From positions 2,852,001 to 2,916,000 of the forward strand of contig OZ241340.1 in assembly GCA_965199975.1 (NCBI GenBank): a stretch of DNA of 64,000 nucleotides, given 5' to 3'. Numbering within the stretch: the stretch's first letter is position 1; each line of letters starts with the position of its first letter. The stretch is from JASLDZ01 sp965199975. GTDB lineage: Bacteria; Pseudomonadota; Alphaproteobacteria; Caulobacterales; Caulobacteraceae. The position numbers were made by a program, and so were the translations under genes. Positions 28,284 to 37,502 of the stretch are shown here, in pieces. Under the pieces are notes generated by a model. That model was not told the origin of the DNA. It saw nothing but the letters and a program-made list of their open reading frames with translations, and ran no database searches.

Positions 28284-29327
28284 ATGAAGTTCCTCGACCA
28301 GGTCAAGGTGTTCGTGCGCTCCGGCAACGGGGGCGGCGGCGCCGTGTCGTTCCGGCGCGAGAAGTTCATCGAGTACGGCGGGCCGGACGGCGGCGACGGC
28401 GGCCGCGGCGGCGACGTGTGGATGGAGGCGGTGGAGGGGCTGAACACCCTGATCGACTACCGGTACCAGCAGCACTTCAAGGCGCAGACCGGCGGCCACG
28501 GCATGGGCCGCCAGATGCACGGCGCCAACTCCGAGGACATCGTGCTCAAGGTCCCCGTCGGCACCGAGGTGCTGGAAGAGGACCGCGAGACGATCGTCGC
28601 CGACCTGGCCACTGTGGGCCACCGCATCCGCCTGGCCAAGGGCGGCAACGGCGGCTGGGGCAACACCCGCTTCAAGGGGCCGATCAACCAGGCGCCGCGC
28701 TTCGCGCTGCCCGGCCAGGACGGCGTGGAACGCTGGCTGTGGCTGCGGCTGAAGCTGATCGCCGACGCAGGGCTGGTGGGCCTGCCCAACGCCGGCAAGT
28801 CCACCTTCCTGGCCGCCACCAGCGCCGCCAAGCCCAAGGTGGCCGACTATCCGTTCACCACCCTCACCCCCAACCTCGGCGTGGTCGACCTCTCGCCCGA
28901 GGAGCGCTTCGTGCTGGCCGACATCCCCGGCCTGATCGAGGGCGCGAGCGAGGGCCTGGGCCTGGGGGTGCGCTTCCTGGGCCACGTGGAGCGCTGCGCG
29001 GTCCTGATCCACCTGGTCGACGGCACTCAGGACGACGTGGCTTTGGCCTACCGCACGGTGCGCGAGGAACTCGTCGCCTACGGCGAGGGGCTGGAGGACA
29101 AGCCCGAGCTGGTGGCGCTCAACAAGGTGGACGCCCTGGACAAGGACTTGCGCGAACTGCAGCGCGCGGCGCTCTCCGAGGCGTGCGGCGGCCCGGTCGC
29201 CATCGTCTCAGGCGTCTCGGGCGAGGGTGTGCGCGAGCTTCTGCGCGCGGCCTATGGCCGGGTGCGCGAGAACCGCGCCGACGAGGCGGCCGCCACAGCG
29301 CCCGAGCCGGAGTCATGGGCCCCGTGA
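28284..29327 (+). CDS. obgE: GTPase ObgE/CgtA
   Basis: Obg is an essential ribosome-associated GTPase involved in 50S assembly and stress signalling. 347 residues. The glycine-rich Obg fold covers residues 1-158 (VRSGNGGGGAVSFRREKF, GGPDGGDGGRGGDVW, GGNGGWGNTRFKGP). The G domain has GLPNAGKST (166-174), DIPGLIEGASEG and NKVDALD. The start follows a GGCGAGAG sequence. It opens a same-strand run with nadD. In many Alphaproteobacteria proB and proA lie between obgE and nadD; here they do not. Confidence 0.97.
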   Translation: MKFLDQVKVFVRSGNGGGGAVSFRREKFIEYGGPDGGDGGRGGDVWMEAVEGLNTLIDYRYQQHFKAQTGGHGMGRQMHGANSEDIVLKVPVGTEVLEEDRETIVADLATVGHRIRLAKGGNGGWGNTRFKGPINQAPRFALPGQDGVERWLWLRLKLIADAGLVGLPNAGKSTFLAATSAAKPKVADYPFTTLTPNLGVVDLSPEERFVLADIPGLIEGASEGLGLGVRFLGHVERCAVLIHLVDGTQDDVALAYRTVREELVAYGEGLEDKPELVALNKVDALDKDLRELQRAALSEACGGPVAIVSGVSGEGVRELLRAAYGRVRENRADEAAATAPEPESWAP

Positions 29328-29351
29328 TCGTCGCCCGGGGGCGCTGAACCC

Positions 29352-30020
29352 GTGTGGATCGCCGGACCCGCCCGGGCGCGGCCCGCCGCCGGCCGCCCCG
29401 ATGCGCTCCGCCTGGGGCTGCGGCTGGCGCGCGGCCTGCGCGTCGGCCTTTTCGGCGGCTCGTTCAATCCCGCCCACGACGGGCACGCTCATGTGGCCGA
29501 GACCGCGCGTGTGCGCCTTCGACTCGACCGGGTGGTGTGGCTCGTATCGCCGCAGAACCCGCTGAAGGGGACCGACGAGACCGCCCCGCTCGCCCAGCGG
29601 ATGGCCTCGGCCCGCGCCGAGGCGCGCGGCCCGGCCATGGTGGTCTGCGACGCCGAGACGCGTCTGGGCTCGCCCTACACGCTGGATACCGTGCTGGCGC
29701 TCAGGGCGCGCTTCCCCGGCGTGCGCTTCGTGTGGCTGATGGGCGCCGACAACCTGGGCGCCTTCCACCGATGGCGGGGCTGGACGCAGATCATGCACGA
29801 GGTGCCCGTGGCGGTTATCGCGCGCCCGGGCGCGCTCCGTCTCAGCCGCACCGCGCCCATGGCGCGCCGCTTCGCCGCGGCGCGCCATCCCTCGCGTGAG
29901 GCGCCCGAGCTGGCCGACATGGCCCCGCCCGCGTGGATTTATCTGCGCGCGCCGCTCAACCCGGCCAGCTCCACCGCGCTGCGCGCGCGCCTGCGCGCCA
30001 CGGCGGAGCCGCCCGCGTGA
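29352..30020 (+). CDS. nadD: Nicotinate-nucleotide adenylyltransferase NadD
   Basis: NadD adenylates nicotinate mononucleotide in NAD synthesis. 222 residues from a GTG start at 29352. The nucleotidyltransferase motif is VGLFGGSFNPAHDGHAHVAE, near residue 30, and the second signature is ISSTALRARL-like, here NPASSTALRARLRA. WLMGADNLGAFHRWRGW is the conserved central region. The first 27 residues are a proline- and arginine-rich extension, so an internal start is possible. The stop overlaps the next gene (GTGA). The ribosome silencing factor gene rsfS, usually next, is absent. Confidence 0.93.
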   Translation: MWIAGPARARPAAGRPDALRLGLRLARGLRVGLFGGSFNPAHDGHAHVAETARVRLRLDRVVWLVSPQNPLKGTDETAPLAQRMASARAEARGPAMVVCDAETRLGSPYTLDTVLALRARFPGVRFVWLMGADNLGAFHRWRGWTQIMHEVPVAVIARPGALRLSRTAPMARRFAAARHPSREAPELADMAPPAWIYLRAPLNPASSTALRARLRATAEPPA

Positions 30021-31054
30021 CGCCCGAACCGGCCGGCCTGTCGCGCCGCACCGAAGCCCACCTGCGTGGCCGCGCCGAGCTCGTCGACGCCGACCCACAG
30101 CTGGAACTGCACCGCAACGTCTACGCGACGCCCCATGTGGAGGAGGGCCGCTGGGGCGTCTTCGACGCAGGCGACCGGCCGGTGGAGCTGGGAGTGGAGC
30201 GCGGGCTCGACCCCCTGCAGCCGCTGCGCCAGATCCCCGAAAGCCCGCTCAGGCCCGCGGCGTGGAAGCCCGCCGCGCCTGCAGGCTTCGACTACGTCTA
30301 CGCCGGACGCTACGTACATCACTTCGGCCACTTCCTGGTGGAGACGCTGTCGCGCCTGTGGCCCTGGACCCAAGGCCTCCCGCCCCGCACTCGCTTGGTG
30401 ATCCACGGCGACGGCGCGCCCGCCGCCTGGTTCGCCACCCCCTACGCCCGCGCCGCCTTCGAGGCGCTGGGCCTCACGCCCGAGCACTTCCTCCACGTCG
30501 ACCGGCCGATGCGTTTCGACGCTCTGCTCGTTCCCGGCCAGAGCTTCCTTCCCGGCGCCCGCGCCCACCGCGCCTTCGCGCGCCTCACCCAGTGCATGGG
30601 CGAGCGTCTCACCGCGAGCACGCCGCGACCGCCGCCCGAGGCGCGACCGGCCTTCTTCGCCAAGACGCGACTGGTCGGCGGCGTCTCCCACCTCCTCAAC
30701 GAAGAGGCGCTGATCGAGCGGCTGGCCGCGCACGGCGTCGAGATCGTACATCCGCAGGCTCTGTCCCTGGCGCAGCACGTGCGCTTTCTGGAGGCGCGCC
30801 GCGTGGTCTCCGGCTGGGCGTCGTCCGCCCATCACCCTGCGCTGTTCGCGGCGACGGCCGGGCGCTTCTCCATGCTGGCGCCGCCGTGGCTGAACTCGAA
30901 CTTCGCCCTGATCGACGGCCTGCTTGATCGGCCCGGCGACTATTGGCTGGCGCAGGGCACCCACAACACGCCCCAGCCCAACTCCTCCTTCCTGATGGAC
31001 CGTACGCTGAACGACCCGGTCGCCACGGCCGACGCGCTGGTCTCGACATTCTGA
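30017..31054 (+). CDS. Glycosyltransferase family 61 (DUF563)-like protein
   Basis: About 345 residues from GTG at 30017, which overlaps the nadD stop by four bases. The central motif DYVYAGRYVHHFGHFLVETLSRLWPW matches the GT61/DUF563 family, where a His-Phe-Gly-His segment is conserved. The C-terminal half has FFAKTRLVGGVSHLLNEEALIERLAAHGVEIVHPQALSLAQHVRFLEA and VVSGWASSAHHPALFA, a pattern shared by these enzymes. There is no signal peptide or membrane segment. Family members transfer sugars onto glycans or lipids; the acceptor here is unknown. Tight coupling to nadD suggests joint expression, not a shared pathway. Confidence 0.78.
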   Translation: MTPEPAGLSRRTEAHLRGRAELVDADPQLELHRNVYATPHVEEGRWGVFDAGDRPVELGVERGLDPLQPLRQIPESPLRPAAWKPAAPAGFDYVYAGRYVHHFGHFLVETLSRLWPWTQGLPPRTRLVIHGDGAPAAWFATPYARAAFEALGLTPEHFLHVDRPMRFDALLVPGQSFLPGARAHRAFARLTQCMGERLTASTPRPPPEARPAFFAKTRLVGGVSHLLNEEALIERLAAHGVEIVHPQALSLAQHVRFLEARRVVSGWASSAHHPALFAATAGRFSMLAPPWLNSNFALIDGLLDRPGDYWLAQGTHNTPQPNSSFLMDRTLNDPVATADALVSTF

Positions 31055-31114
31055 GCCGACGGAGCCGCCCGGCCTCTCGCGTGTTCCGTGGCCGAGCTTG
31101 TGCAAGGAGCGGCC

Positions 31115-31699
31115 ATGGCGACCTTCGGAACCACACCTCCCCCGACGACCGCCGCCGCGACGCCCGCCCACCCGTCGATTTGGTTCACGATCGAGGGGGC
31201 CGTGTTGATCGTGCTGGGCCTCATCGCCCTGATCGCGCCGTTCACCGCCGGGACGGCGGCGACCAGCCTCCTGGGCGTGCTCATCTTCCTCGCCGGCGTG
31301 CTGGGCCTCGTCGCCACCTTCGCGGGCGGTCGGCACACGCACCGCGTCTGGAGCGTGGTGTCGGCTGTCATCGCTGTCGTAGCGGGGCTTCTGATCGCCT
31401 TCTATCCTGTGGCGGGAGCCAGCGTTCTGGCGATGATCGTGGCGGCCTATCTCCTGATCGACGGGGTGAGCATGATCATGCTCTCGCTCGACCAGCGCAA
31501 ACGCCACACGGGCCGCTGGGGGTGGCTCATGGTCGCGGGGATCGCCGACATCGTGCTGGCTGTGCTGGTCTTCCTGCTCAGCCCGCTTGGGGCGACGGTT
31601 CTCATCGGCGTCATCGTCGCCGTCGACTTGGTGCTCGCCGGGGTGGCGCTGATCGGCATCGGCCGCGGCAAGCCCTTGGCTATGCCTTCGCCGATCTGA
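31115..31699 (+). CDS. HdeD-family membrane protein
   Basis: A 194-residue protein with six hydrophobic helices from about residue 25 to 185, the HdeD arrangement. Motifs are TIEGAVLIVLGLIALIAPF, LLGVLIFLAGVLGLVATFAGGR and DLVLAGVALIGIGRGK. HdeD-type proteins are linked to acid or stress resistance in enteric bacteria, but most relatives are uncharacterised. AAGGAG lies seven bases before the ATG at 31115, which decides the start over a GTG 27 bases upstream. The gene is convergent with the next one, with a strong stem at the junction. Confidence 0.82.
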   Translation: MATFGTTPPPTTAAATPAHPSIWFTIEGAVLIVLGLIALIAPFTAGTAATSLLGVLIFLAGVLGLVATFAGGRHTHRVWSVVSAVIAVVAGLLIAFYPVAGASVLAMIVAAYLLIDGVSMIMLSLDQRKRHTGRWGWLMVAGIADIVLAVLVFLLSPLGATVLIGVIVAVDLVLAGVALIGIGRGKPLAMPSPI

Positions 31700-31739
31700 G
31701 ACCGGCTGGCTTCATGGCGAGCCGTCAGGCCAGCCGGTC
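31700..31739. terminator. Convergent-gene hairpin with perfect 11-bp stem
   Basis: GACCGGCTGGC at 31700-31710 and GCCAGCCGGTC at 31729-31739 are exact reverse complements around an 18-base loop. It lies directly after the HdeD-like stop and inside the last codons of the opposing gene. It could end transcription from both sides. There is no T-run. Confidence 0.5.
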
Positions 31740-32369
31740 GCCTTCACGGTTGATGGCGCGCATGATCCGTGCGTTGGCTTTGGGAGTCAGCTTTGCGTGC
31801 AGGTCGGACAGCACCTTGGTCTCATCGGCGCTGACCTGATCAACGAGCTTGCGCAAAGCGCGCCAAGCCTTGCCCCACCGAGGATCGCTGCGGTCGCCTT
31901 CCCACAGGTCGAAGAGCGCCGACTTGATGTCGAACTGGTCGGCGGCGAGCGACTTGGCGGCTCCCCCGTTCCCCTCGCCGCGCAGGGCGGGGTAGACGGC
32001 GCCCTCCTTCTGCAGCGCCTGGCGCACCAGCACGTAGGCTGTGCGGGCCAGGATGGCGCCGCGCTTCATGGGCTCGTCGTCATGCGTGTCCACCCCGGCG
32101 TCGAGCAGGGCGTCGGTGAGGCGCTTCTCGGCCGCCAGCCGCGCCAGCCAGTCACCCGGCAGGGTGTGACCGGCCTGGTGGGCCAGCCGGCGCCCGCCGA
32201 GCAGCAGCGCCCCCGAGACCAGCCCCACCACAGCGGCCGCCGCCACCGGGGCCCACACCGGCAGCGCCCGGGAGTCCGCCGCGATGCGCCAGCGCTCCCC
32301 GTCGCGGTGGCGCAGCCGGCCGTGGGCGCGGCCGAACACGCGCTCGGCGTCCTCCAGGGTCATGGCCAT
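31725..32369 (-). CDS. Hypothetical protein with one membrane helix
   Basis: 214 residues; I do not recognise the family. The N-terminus is basic and helical (TLEDAERVFGRAHGRLRHRDGERW), followed by one membrane helix (LPVWAPVAAAAVVGLVSGALLLGG, about residues 36-58). The remaining 150 residues are predicted helical and soluble, with DEPMKRGAILARTAYVLVRQALQKEG and WRALRKLVDQVSADETKVLSDLHAKL. The ATG at 32361-32363 is an alternative start. It lies downstream of ahcY's coding direction in the opposite order, 123 bases from the ahcY stop. Confidence 0.65.
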   Translation of the reverse strand: MAMTLEDAERVFGRAHGRLRHRDGERWRIAADSRALPVWAPVAAAAVVGLVSGALLLGGRRLAHQAGHTLPGDWLARLAAEKRLTDALLDAGVDTHDDEPMKRGAILARTAYVLVRQALQKEGAVYPALRGEGNGGAAKSLAADQFDIKSALFDLWEGDRSDPRWGKAWRALRKLVDQVSADETKVLSDLHAKLTPKANARIMRAINREGDRLA

Positions 32370-32492
32370 GCGGGCGGGCTCCTCTCAACGGCGACGCGTG
32401 GGACGAATTCTAGCGACGCGGCCCCCTTCCGCCAAGGCGCGGGATACGAGCGCCCTTCGCGCCATGCGCAGGTTTTCGCCGCCGCCAGCACG

Positions 32493-33884
<1,392 letters not shown>

Positions 33885-33957
33885 GCGGGGCTCCTGGGAT
33901 GGATCGGGCAGGGAGTGCTGGCCGGGCGTATAGCCGCCGCGGCGGGGAGCGGCAACC

Positions 33958-33984
33958 GAGGCATAAGCGATGCTTTATGTCCTC
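33958..33984. promoter_or_regulatory. Extended dyad upstream of ahcY
   Basis: The stretch reads GAGG-CATAA-GCGATGCT-TTATG-T-CCTC. The arms GAGG/CCTC and CATAA/TTATG, with GC/GC inside, pair with one unpaired base on the right side. It lies 74 bases before the ahcY start and overlaps an in-frame ATG of the divergent gene. I infer an operator, possibly for a SAM/SAH-responsive ArsR-type regulator; that link is a guess from the ahcY context. Confidence 0.45.
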
Positions 33985-34033
33985 GTGGCGGCGCGTCTTT
34001 GCGGCGTCGTCGACAGGCGCCACAAACGGCGGG

Positions 34034-34744
34034 GTGCGCCGCCTTCTCGCCCTCGCCCTCGCCGGCCTGATCGCCACGCCCGCCTGGGCCGGTGGCGGCG
34101 CACACGTGGTCGACGACTCGGAGGCGGAGACGGCCGGCCATTGCCATTTCGAGACCTGGGGCACCTACCTAAACACCCGCGCGGGGCTGGCTAACTTGGG
34201 CCCCGGCTGCACGCCGCTGGCGCTCCCCGACTTCGAGATCGGCGGCTTCGTGCAGCCCAGCCGCGCGACGGGAGCCGCCGCCGCCGGCTCGCAGGCGGGG
34301 GACACGGGCACGGGCGTCGACGCCCTGCTCGGCCCCGCGCTCAAGTACACCTTGCGTCACGAGAGCACGGGCCTCGGGCTCGCGGTGGAAGGCGGCTTCA
34401 CCTACGACGCCACCCTCGGCCAGATGCAGGCGGGCACGGCGCTGGCGGTCGCGACATTCCACCCGCTGAAGCGGCTCCAGGTGAACCTCAACGCCGGGCC
34501 GCAGTGGATCGCAGCCGACCGGCGGGTGGAGGCGTTCGTGGGCGCGCAGGCCGTGCTCGACCTCGGGCGCGACGTCTCGCTGATGGCCGAGCACTTCGGG
34601 CGCGAGCGCGGCTTCGCGGGCGATCAGGCGGGCCTTCGCTGGACGCCGCATGCGGGGAACATGGACCTTGATCTCGTGATCGGCCGGCGCATCGACGGGG
34701 TGGCGCGCCGCGCCTTCAGCCTGGGCGTGACCCTCCGCCGATGA
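34034..34744 (+). CDS. Secreted outer-membrane-like protein of unknown function
   Basis: About 236 residues. A good signal peptide (RRLLALALAGLIATPAWA-GG) follows a GTG at 34034; an ATG at 33977 is in frame but lies in the dyad upstream of ahcY and adds a non-signal stretch. The mature part has beta-strand patterns with alternating residues (GLGLAVEGGFTYDA, LQVNLNAGPQW, ALSLGVTLRR-like end) and short AETAGHCHFETWGTYL and RVEAFVGAQAVLDLGRDVSLMAEHF segments. It resembles short beta-barrel proteins but I cannot place it in a named family. The stop overlaps the ProX-type gene (ATGA), so the two are coupled. Confidence 0.62.
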   Translation: MRRLLALALAGLIATPAWAGGGAHVVDDSEAETAGHCHFETWGTYLNTRAGLANLGPGCTPLALPDFEIGGFVQPSRATGAAAAGSQAGDTGTGVDALLGPALKYTLRHESTGLGLAVEGGFTYDATLGQMQAGTALAVATFHPLKRLQVNLNAGPQWIAADRRVEAFVGAQAVLDLGRDVSLMAEHFGRERGFAGDQAGLRWTPHAGNMDLDLVIGRRIDGVARRAFSLGVTLRR

Positions 34745-35247
34745 CGCCGCACACCCGCGCCGAGCTGTTCGACTTCCTCGATTCGCACGCGATCGCCCAT
34801 CGCACGCTGGAGCACCCACCCGTCTTCCACGTTGGCGAGGGCGCGCAGATCAAGGCGCGGCTGCCAGGCGCACACACCAAGAACCTGTTCCTCATGGACG
34901 CCAAGGGCCGCCTTTGGCTGGTCAGCGGCCTGCAGGACGCGGTGATCGACCTCAAAGCGCTGCCGTCGCAGATCGGCTCAACGCGGCTGTCGTTCGGTTC
35001 GCCCGCGCGGATGATGGCGGCGCTGGGGGTGACGCCCGGCTCGGTCACCGCCTTCGCGCTGATCAACGACCCCGAGCACGCCGTCGCCTTCGTGGCCGAC
35101 GAGTCGCTGCTCGACGCCGATCTCGTCAACTTCCACCCGCTGGAGAACACGGCCACCACTGCCGTGAGCCAGGCGGGCTTCCGCGCGTTCCTCCGGGCGC
35201 TGGGCCGCACGCCGCGGGCCACAGGCTTCGCCCACGCGTCCGATTGA
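34741..35247 (+). CDS. Prolyl-tRNA editing protein, ProX/YbaK-like deacylase
   Basis: 168 residues of the trans-editing INS-type fold. It starts MTPHTRAELFDFLDSHAIAHRTLEHPPVFHV, and the conserved substrate-lysine region is GAHTKNLFLMDAKGRLWLV. The second half has RLSFGSPARMMAALGVTPGSVTAFALIND and NFHPLENTATTAV, which match the ProX (PrdX) group that clears Ala-tRNAPro or Cys-tRNAPro. It acts in the cytoplasm as a free-standing deacylase. Exact specificity cannot be told by eye. The start overlaps the preceding stop by four bases. Confidence 0.9.
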   Translation: MTPHTRAELFDFLDSHAIAHRTLEHPPVFHVGEGAQIKARLPGAHTKNLFLMDAKGRLWLVSGLQDAVIDLKALPSQIGSTRLSFGSPARMMAALGVTPGSVTAFALINDPEHAVAFVADESLLDADLVNFHPLENTATTAVSQAGFRAFLRALGRTPRATGFAHASD

Positions 35248-35302
35248 AGCGGGCGGGCGCGAGGTCCATCTAGACGGCGAGCCTCTCGGAGACGTGACGA
35301 CC

Positions 35303-36265
35303 ATGGCGCTTTTCGGCCTGCAGCAACCGAAACCCAAGGCGGGCGAGGGCTCGCCCAAAGGCGGCGGCGACATCCTCGACGTGACCGACGCCTCCTTCAT
35401 GGCCGACGTGGTGGAGGAGAGCCGCACCCGCCCGGTGGTGATCGACTTCTGGGCGCCCTGGTGCGGCCCCTGCCGCCAGCTCGGCCCCGCCCTCGAAAAG
35501 GCGGTCACCGCCGCCAAGGGCAAGGTGCGCCTGGCCAAGGTGAACATCGACGAGAACCCCGCCATCGCCGGCCAGTTCAAGGTGCAGTCGATCCCGGCGG
35601 TGTTCGTGATCGACGCCGGCAAGGCCTTCCAGGGCTTCACCGGCGCCTTGCCCGAGAGCCAGGTGAAGGCCTTCATCGACGAGCTGGCCGCCTCCTCCGG
35701 CGTGCCCGGCGGCGCTCCCGGCGCCGACGCGCCCGGCGCGGAGCCCACCGTCGAGGAGGTGCTGCAGATCGCGGGCGAGGTGCTGGGCGAGGGCGACGCC
35801 GCCGGCGCAGCCGAAGCCTACGCCCACGCCTTGCAGCTCGAGCCGCAGAACGTGAAAGCGATCGCGGGCTTGGCGCGCTGCTATCTTCAGCTCGGCGACG
35901 CCGAGCGGGCGCGCGAGATCGCGGGCATGGCCCCCGCCGACGCCGGCGATGCTGAACTCGTGGCCGTGCGCGCCCAGCTGGCCTTGCAGAGCGGCCCCGT
36001 CGCCGCAGACGATGCGCCGCTGCGCGCCAAGCTCGACGCCGACCCGAACGACCATCAAGCCCGCTTCGACTTCGCTACGGCGCTCAGCGCCCGTGGAGAC
36101 CTGCAGGGGGCCTCCGACGAGCTGCTCGAGCTCATGCGCCGTGACCGTGGCTGGAACGACGACGCGGCCAAAAAGCAGCTGCTCACCGTGTTCGAAGCCG
36201 CGGGTTTCGGCTCGGAGGTGGCCAAGACCGGGCGCAAGCGCCTCTCCTCGCTGCTGTTCGCGTGA
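35303..36265 (+). CDS. Thioredoxin-TPR co-chaperone (YbbN/CnoX-like)
   Basis: About 320 residues. An N-terminal thioredoxin domain has the active-site WAPWCGPC (Cys54 and Cys57), VNIDENPAIAGQFKVQSIPAVFVI, and is followed after a Gly/Pro/Ala-rich linker (about 138-152) by TPR-like helices (EVLGEGDAAGAAEAYAHALQLEPQNVKAIAGLARCYLQLG...DLQGASDELLELMRRD). That architecture is that of YbbN, which works with GroEL and DnaK in protein folding and redox protection. A redox-active CXXC is present, unlike in E. coli where it is SXXC. ATG at 35303 fits better than a GTG nine bases earlier. The stop overlaps the Lon-N gene (TGATG). Confidence 0.9.
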   Translation: MALFGLQQPKPKAGEGSPKGGGDILDVTDASFMADVVEESRTRPVVIDFWAPWCGPCRQLGPALEKAVTAAKGKVRLAKVNIDENPAIAGQFKVQSIPAVFVIDAGKAFQGFTGALPESQVKAFIDELAASSGVPGGAPGADAPGAEPTVEEVLQIAGEVLGEGDAAGAAEAYAHALQLEPQNVKAIAGLARCYLQLGDAERAREIAGMAPADAGDAELVAVRAQLALQSGPVAADDAPLRAKLDADPNDHQARFDFATALSARGDLQGASDELLELMRRDRGWNDDAAKKQLLTVFEAAGFGSEVAKTGRKRLSSLLFA

Positions 36266-36948
36266 TGGCGGGCGAGGTGGCGACCGGCTACCGGCACGCG
36301 GGCGACCTGCCCGCGGTGGTCAGCGTCTTCCCGCTGGACGGGGCGCTGCTGTTGCCTCGCGGCCAGCTGCCTCTGAACATCTTCGAGCCGCGCTACCTCA
36401 ACATGATCGACGACGCCATGGCCGCCGACCGCCTGCTGGCCATGGTGCAGACCCGCGCCGGCGGCGACCGTGAGCGCCCGGCCCTGGCCGCGGTCGGCTG
36501 TGTCGGCCGCCTCACCTCCTTCGCCGAGACGGGGGACGGACGCTACCTGATCACCCTCACCGGCCTGTGCCGCTTCCGCGTCGGCCAGGAACTGAGCGCG
36601 CCCTCCCCCTACCGGCAGGTGCGCGCCGACTTCACGCCGTACGAGGCCGACCTGCAGCCGCCTGACGACGACGGCCAGCCCGCCGCCGAGCGCACGCCGC
36701 TGCTCGAAGCATTGCGCGCCTATCTGGAGCGTCGCGATCTGGGCGTCGACTGGAGCGCCGCCGAGCAGGCGCCCGAGGAGGGCTTGGTCAACAGCCTGTG
36801 CATGGCCCTCCCCTTCGCCACCGCCGGCAAGCAGGCGCTGCTGGAGGCTCCCGACTTCGCCGCCCGCCGTGCGGCGCTCACCACCCTGTTGCGCATCGAG
36901 GCCGCCTCCTCCGAAGACGAGGACGACGCCGGCCCCTCCATGCAGTAG
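36262..36948 (+). CDS. Lon substrate-binding-domain protein (LON N-terminal only)
   Basis: 228 residues consisting of the Lon N-terminal (PUA-like) domain without ATPase or protease parts. Typical segments are VSVFPLDGALLLPRGQLPLNIFEPRYLNMIDDAMAADRL, GCVGRLTSFAETGDGRYLITLTGLCRFRV and the helical C-terminal half. The GTG at 36262 and ATG at 36265 both overlap the thioredoxin stop. Free-standing Lon-N proteins of this size follow the thioredoxin-TPR gene in many Alphaproteobacteria; they may bind misfolded proteins. The conserved order thioredoxin-TPR, Lon-N, Trm112 is kept here. Confidence 0.9.
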   Translation: MMAGEVATGYRHAGDLPAVVSVFPLDGALLLPRGQLPLNIFEPRYLNMIDDAMAADRLLAMVQTRAGGDRERPALAAVGCVGRLTSFAETGDGRYLITLTGLCRFRVGQELSAPSPYRQVRADFTPYEADLQPPDDDGQPAAERTPLLEALRAYLERRDLGVDWSAAEQAPEEGLVNSLCMALPFATAGKQALLEAPDFAARRAALTTLLRIEAASSEDEDDAGPSMQ

Positions 36949-36957
36949 GAGCCGCCC

Positions 36958-37158
36958 ATGGCCGAAGCCCCCGATCCCCGCCTGCTGCAGATCCTCGTCT
37001 GCCCCGTCACCCATGAGACGCTTGAGCACGACACCGCTCGCGGCGAGCTGGTCAGCCGCGGCGCGGGCTTGGCGTACCCCATCCGGAACGGCGTGCCGGT
37101 CATGCTGCCCGAGGAGGCGCGCAAGCTCGACGCGGAGGCGTCCGAGGCGGGCGCGTGA
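36958..37158 (+). CDS. Trm112-family protein (UPF0434)
   Basis: A 66-residue small protein. It has the Trm112 core DPRLLQILVCPVTHETLEHD, then GELVSRGAGLAYPIRNGVPVMLPEEAR. Only one cysteine of the zinc site (in VCPVTH) is kept, as usual in the bacterial YcaR group. AGGAG lies before the ATG. In eukaryotes Trm112 activates methyltransferases; bacterial relatives are poorly studied. The stop overlaps the DUF971 gene by four bases. Confidence 0.9.
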   Translation: MAEAPDPRLLQILVCPVTHETLEHDTARGELVSRGAGLAYPIRNGVPVMLPEEARKLDAEASEAGA

Positions 37159-37502
37159 ACGGCGCCCCTCGCGACGAAGCTCCCTGGCCGACCGAACTGC
37201 GCCTGCGCCGCACAGCGCGCGTGCTGGAAGTCGACTTCGACGACGGCGCCACCTTCACCCTGCCCGCGCGACTGCTGCGCGCCATGACCCCCAGCGCCGC
37301 CGACCGCGGCCACGGCGGCCCCGACTTCGCGCCGCTGCCCGGCGTGCCCGCCGCCATCGCGCTGACCGCCGCCGCTCCGGTCGGCCGTTACGCCGTGCGC
37401 CTGGCCTTCGACGATGGCCATGACACGGGCTACTTCACCTGGGCCCGCCTGCACCGCATCGGCCGCGAGCAGGCCGAGCTGGACCGCCGGCTGGACGGCT
37501 GA
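37155..37502 (+). CDS. DUF971 (GBBH-like N-terminal domain) protein
   Basis: 115 residues from GTG at 37155. The DUF971 pattern is WPTELRLRRTARVLEVDFDDGATFTLPARLLRAMTPSAADRGHG and VGRYAVRLAFDDGHDTGYFTWARLHRIG. This domain is found in gamma-butyrobetaine hydroxylase N-termini and as a free protein near iron-sulfur factors such as Mrp/ApbC, so a role in Fe-S or zinc handling is proposed for the family. The start overlaps the Trm112-like stop (GTGA). It closes a run of five tightly coupled genes. Confidence 0.87.
   Translation: MNGAPRDEAPWPTELRLRRTARVLEVDFDDGATFTLPARLLRAMTPSAADRGHGGPDFAPLPGVPAAIALTAAAPVGRYAVRLAFDDGHDTGYFTWARLHRIGREQAELDRRLDG

Noticed and set aside
33885..33976. SAH or SAM riboswitch upstream of ahcY
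   Set aside because: The leader is short and shows a symmetrical dyad, not the stems of known SAH or SAM classes.
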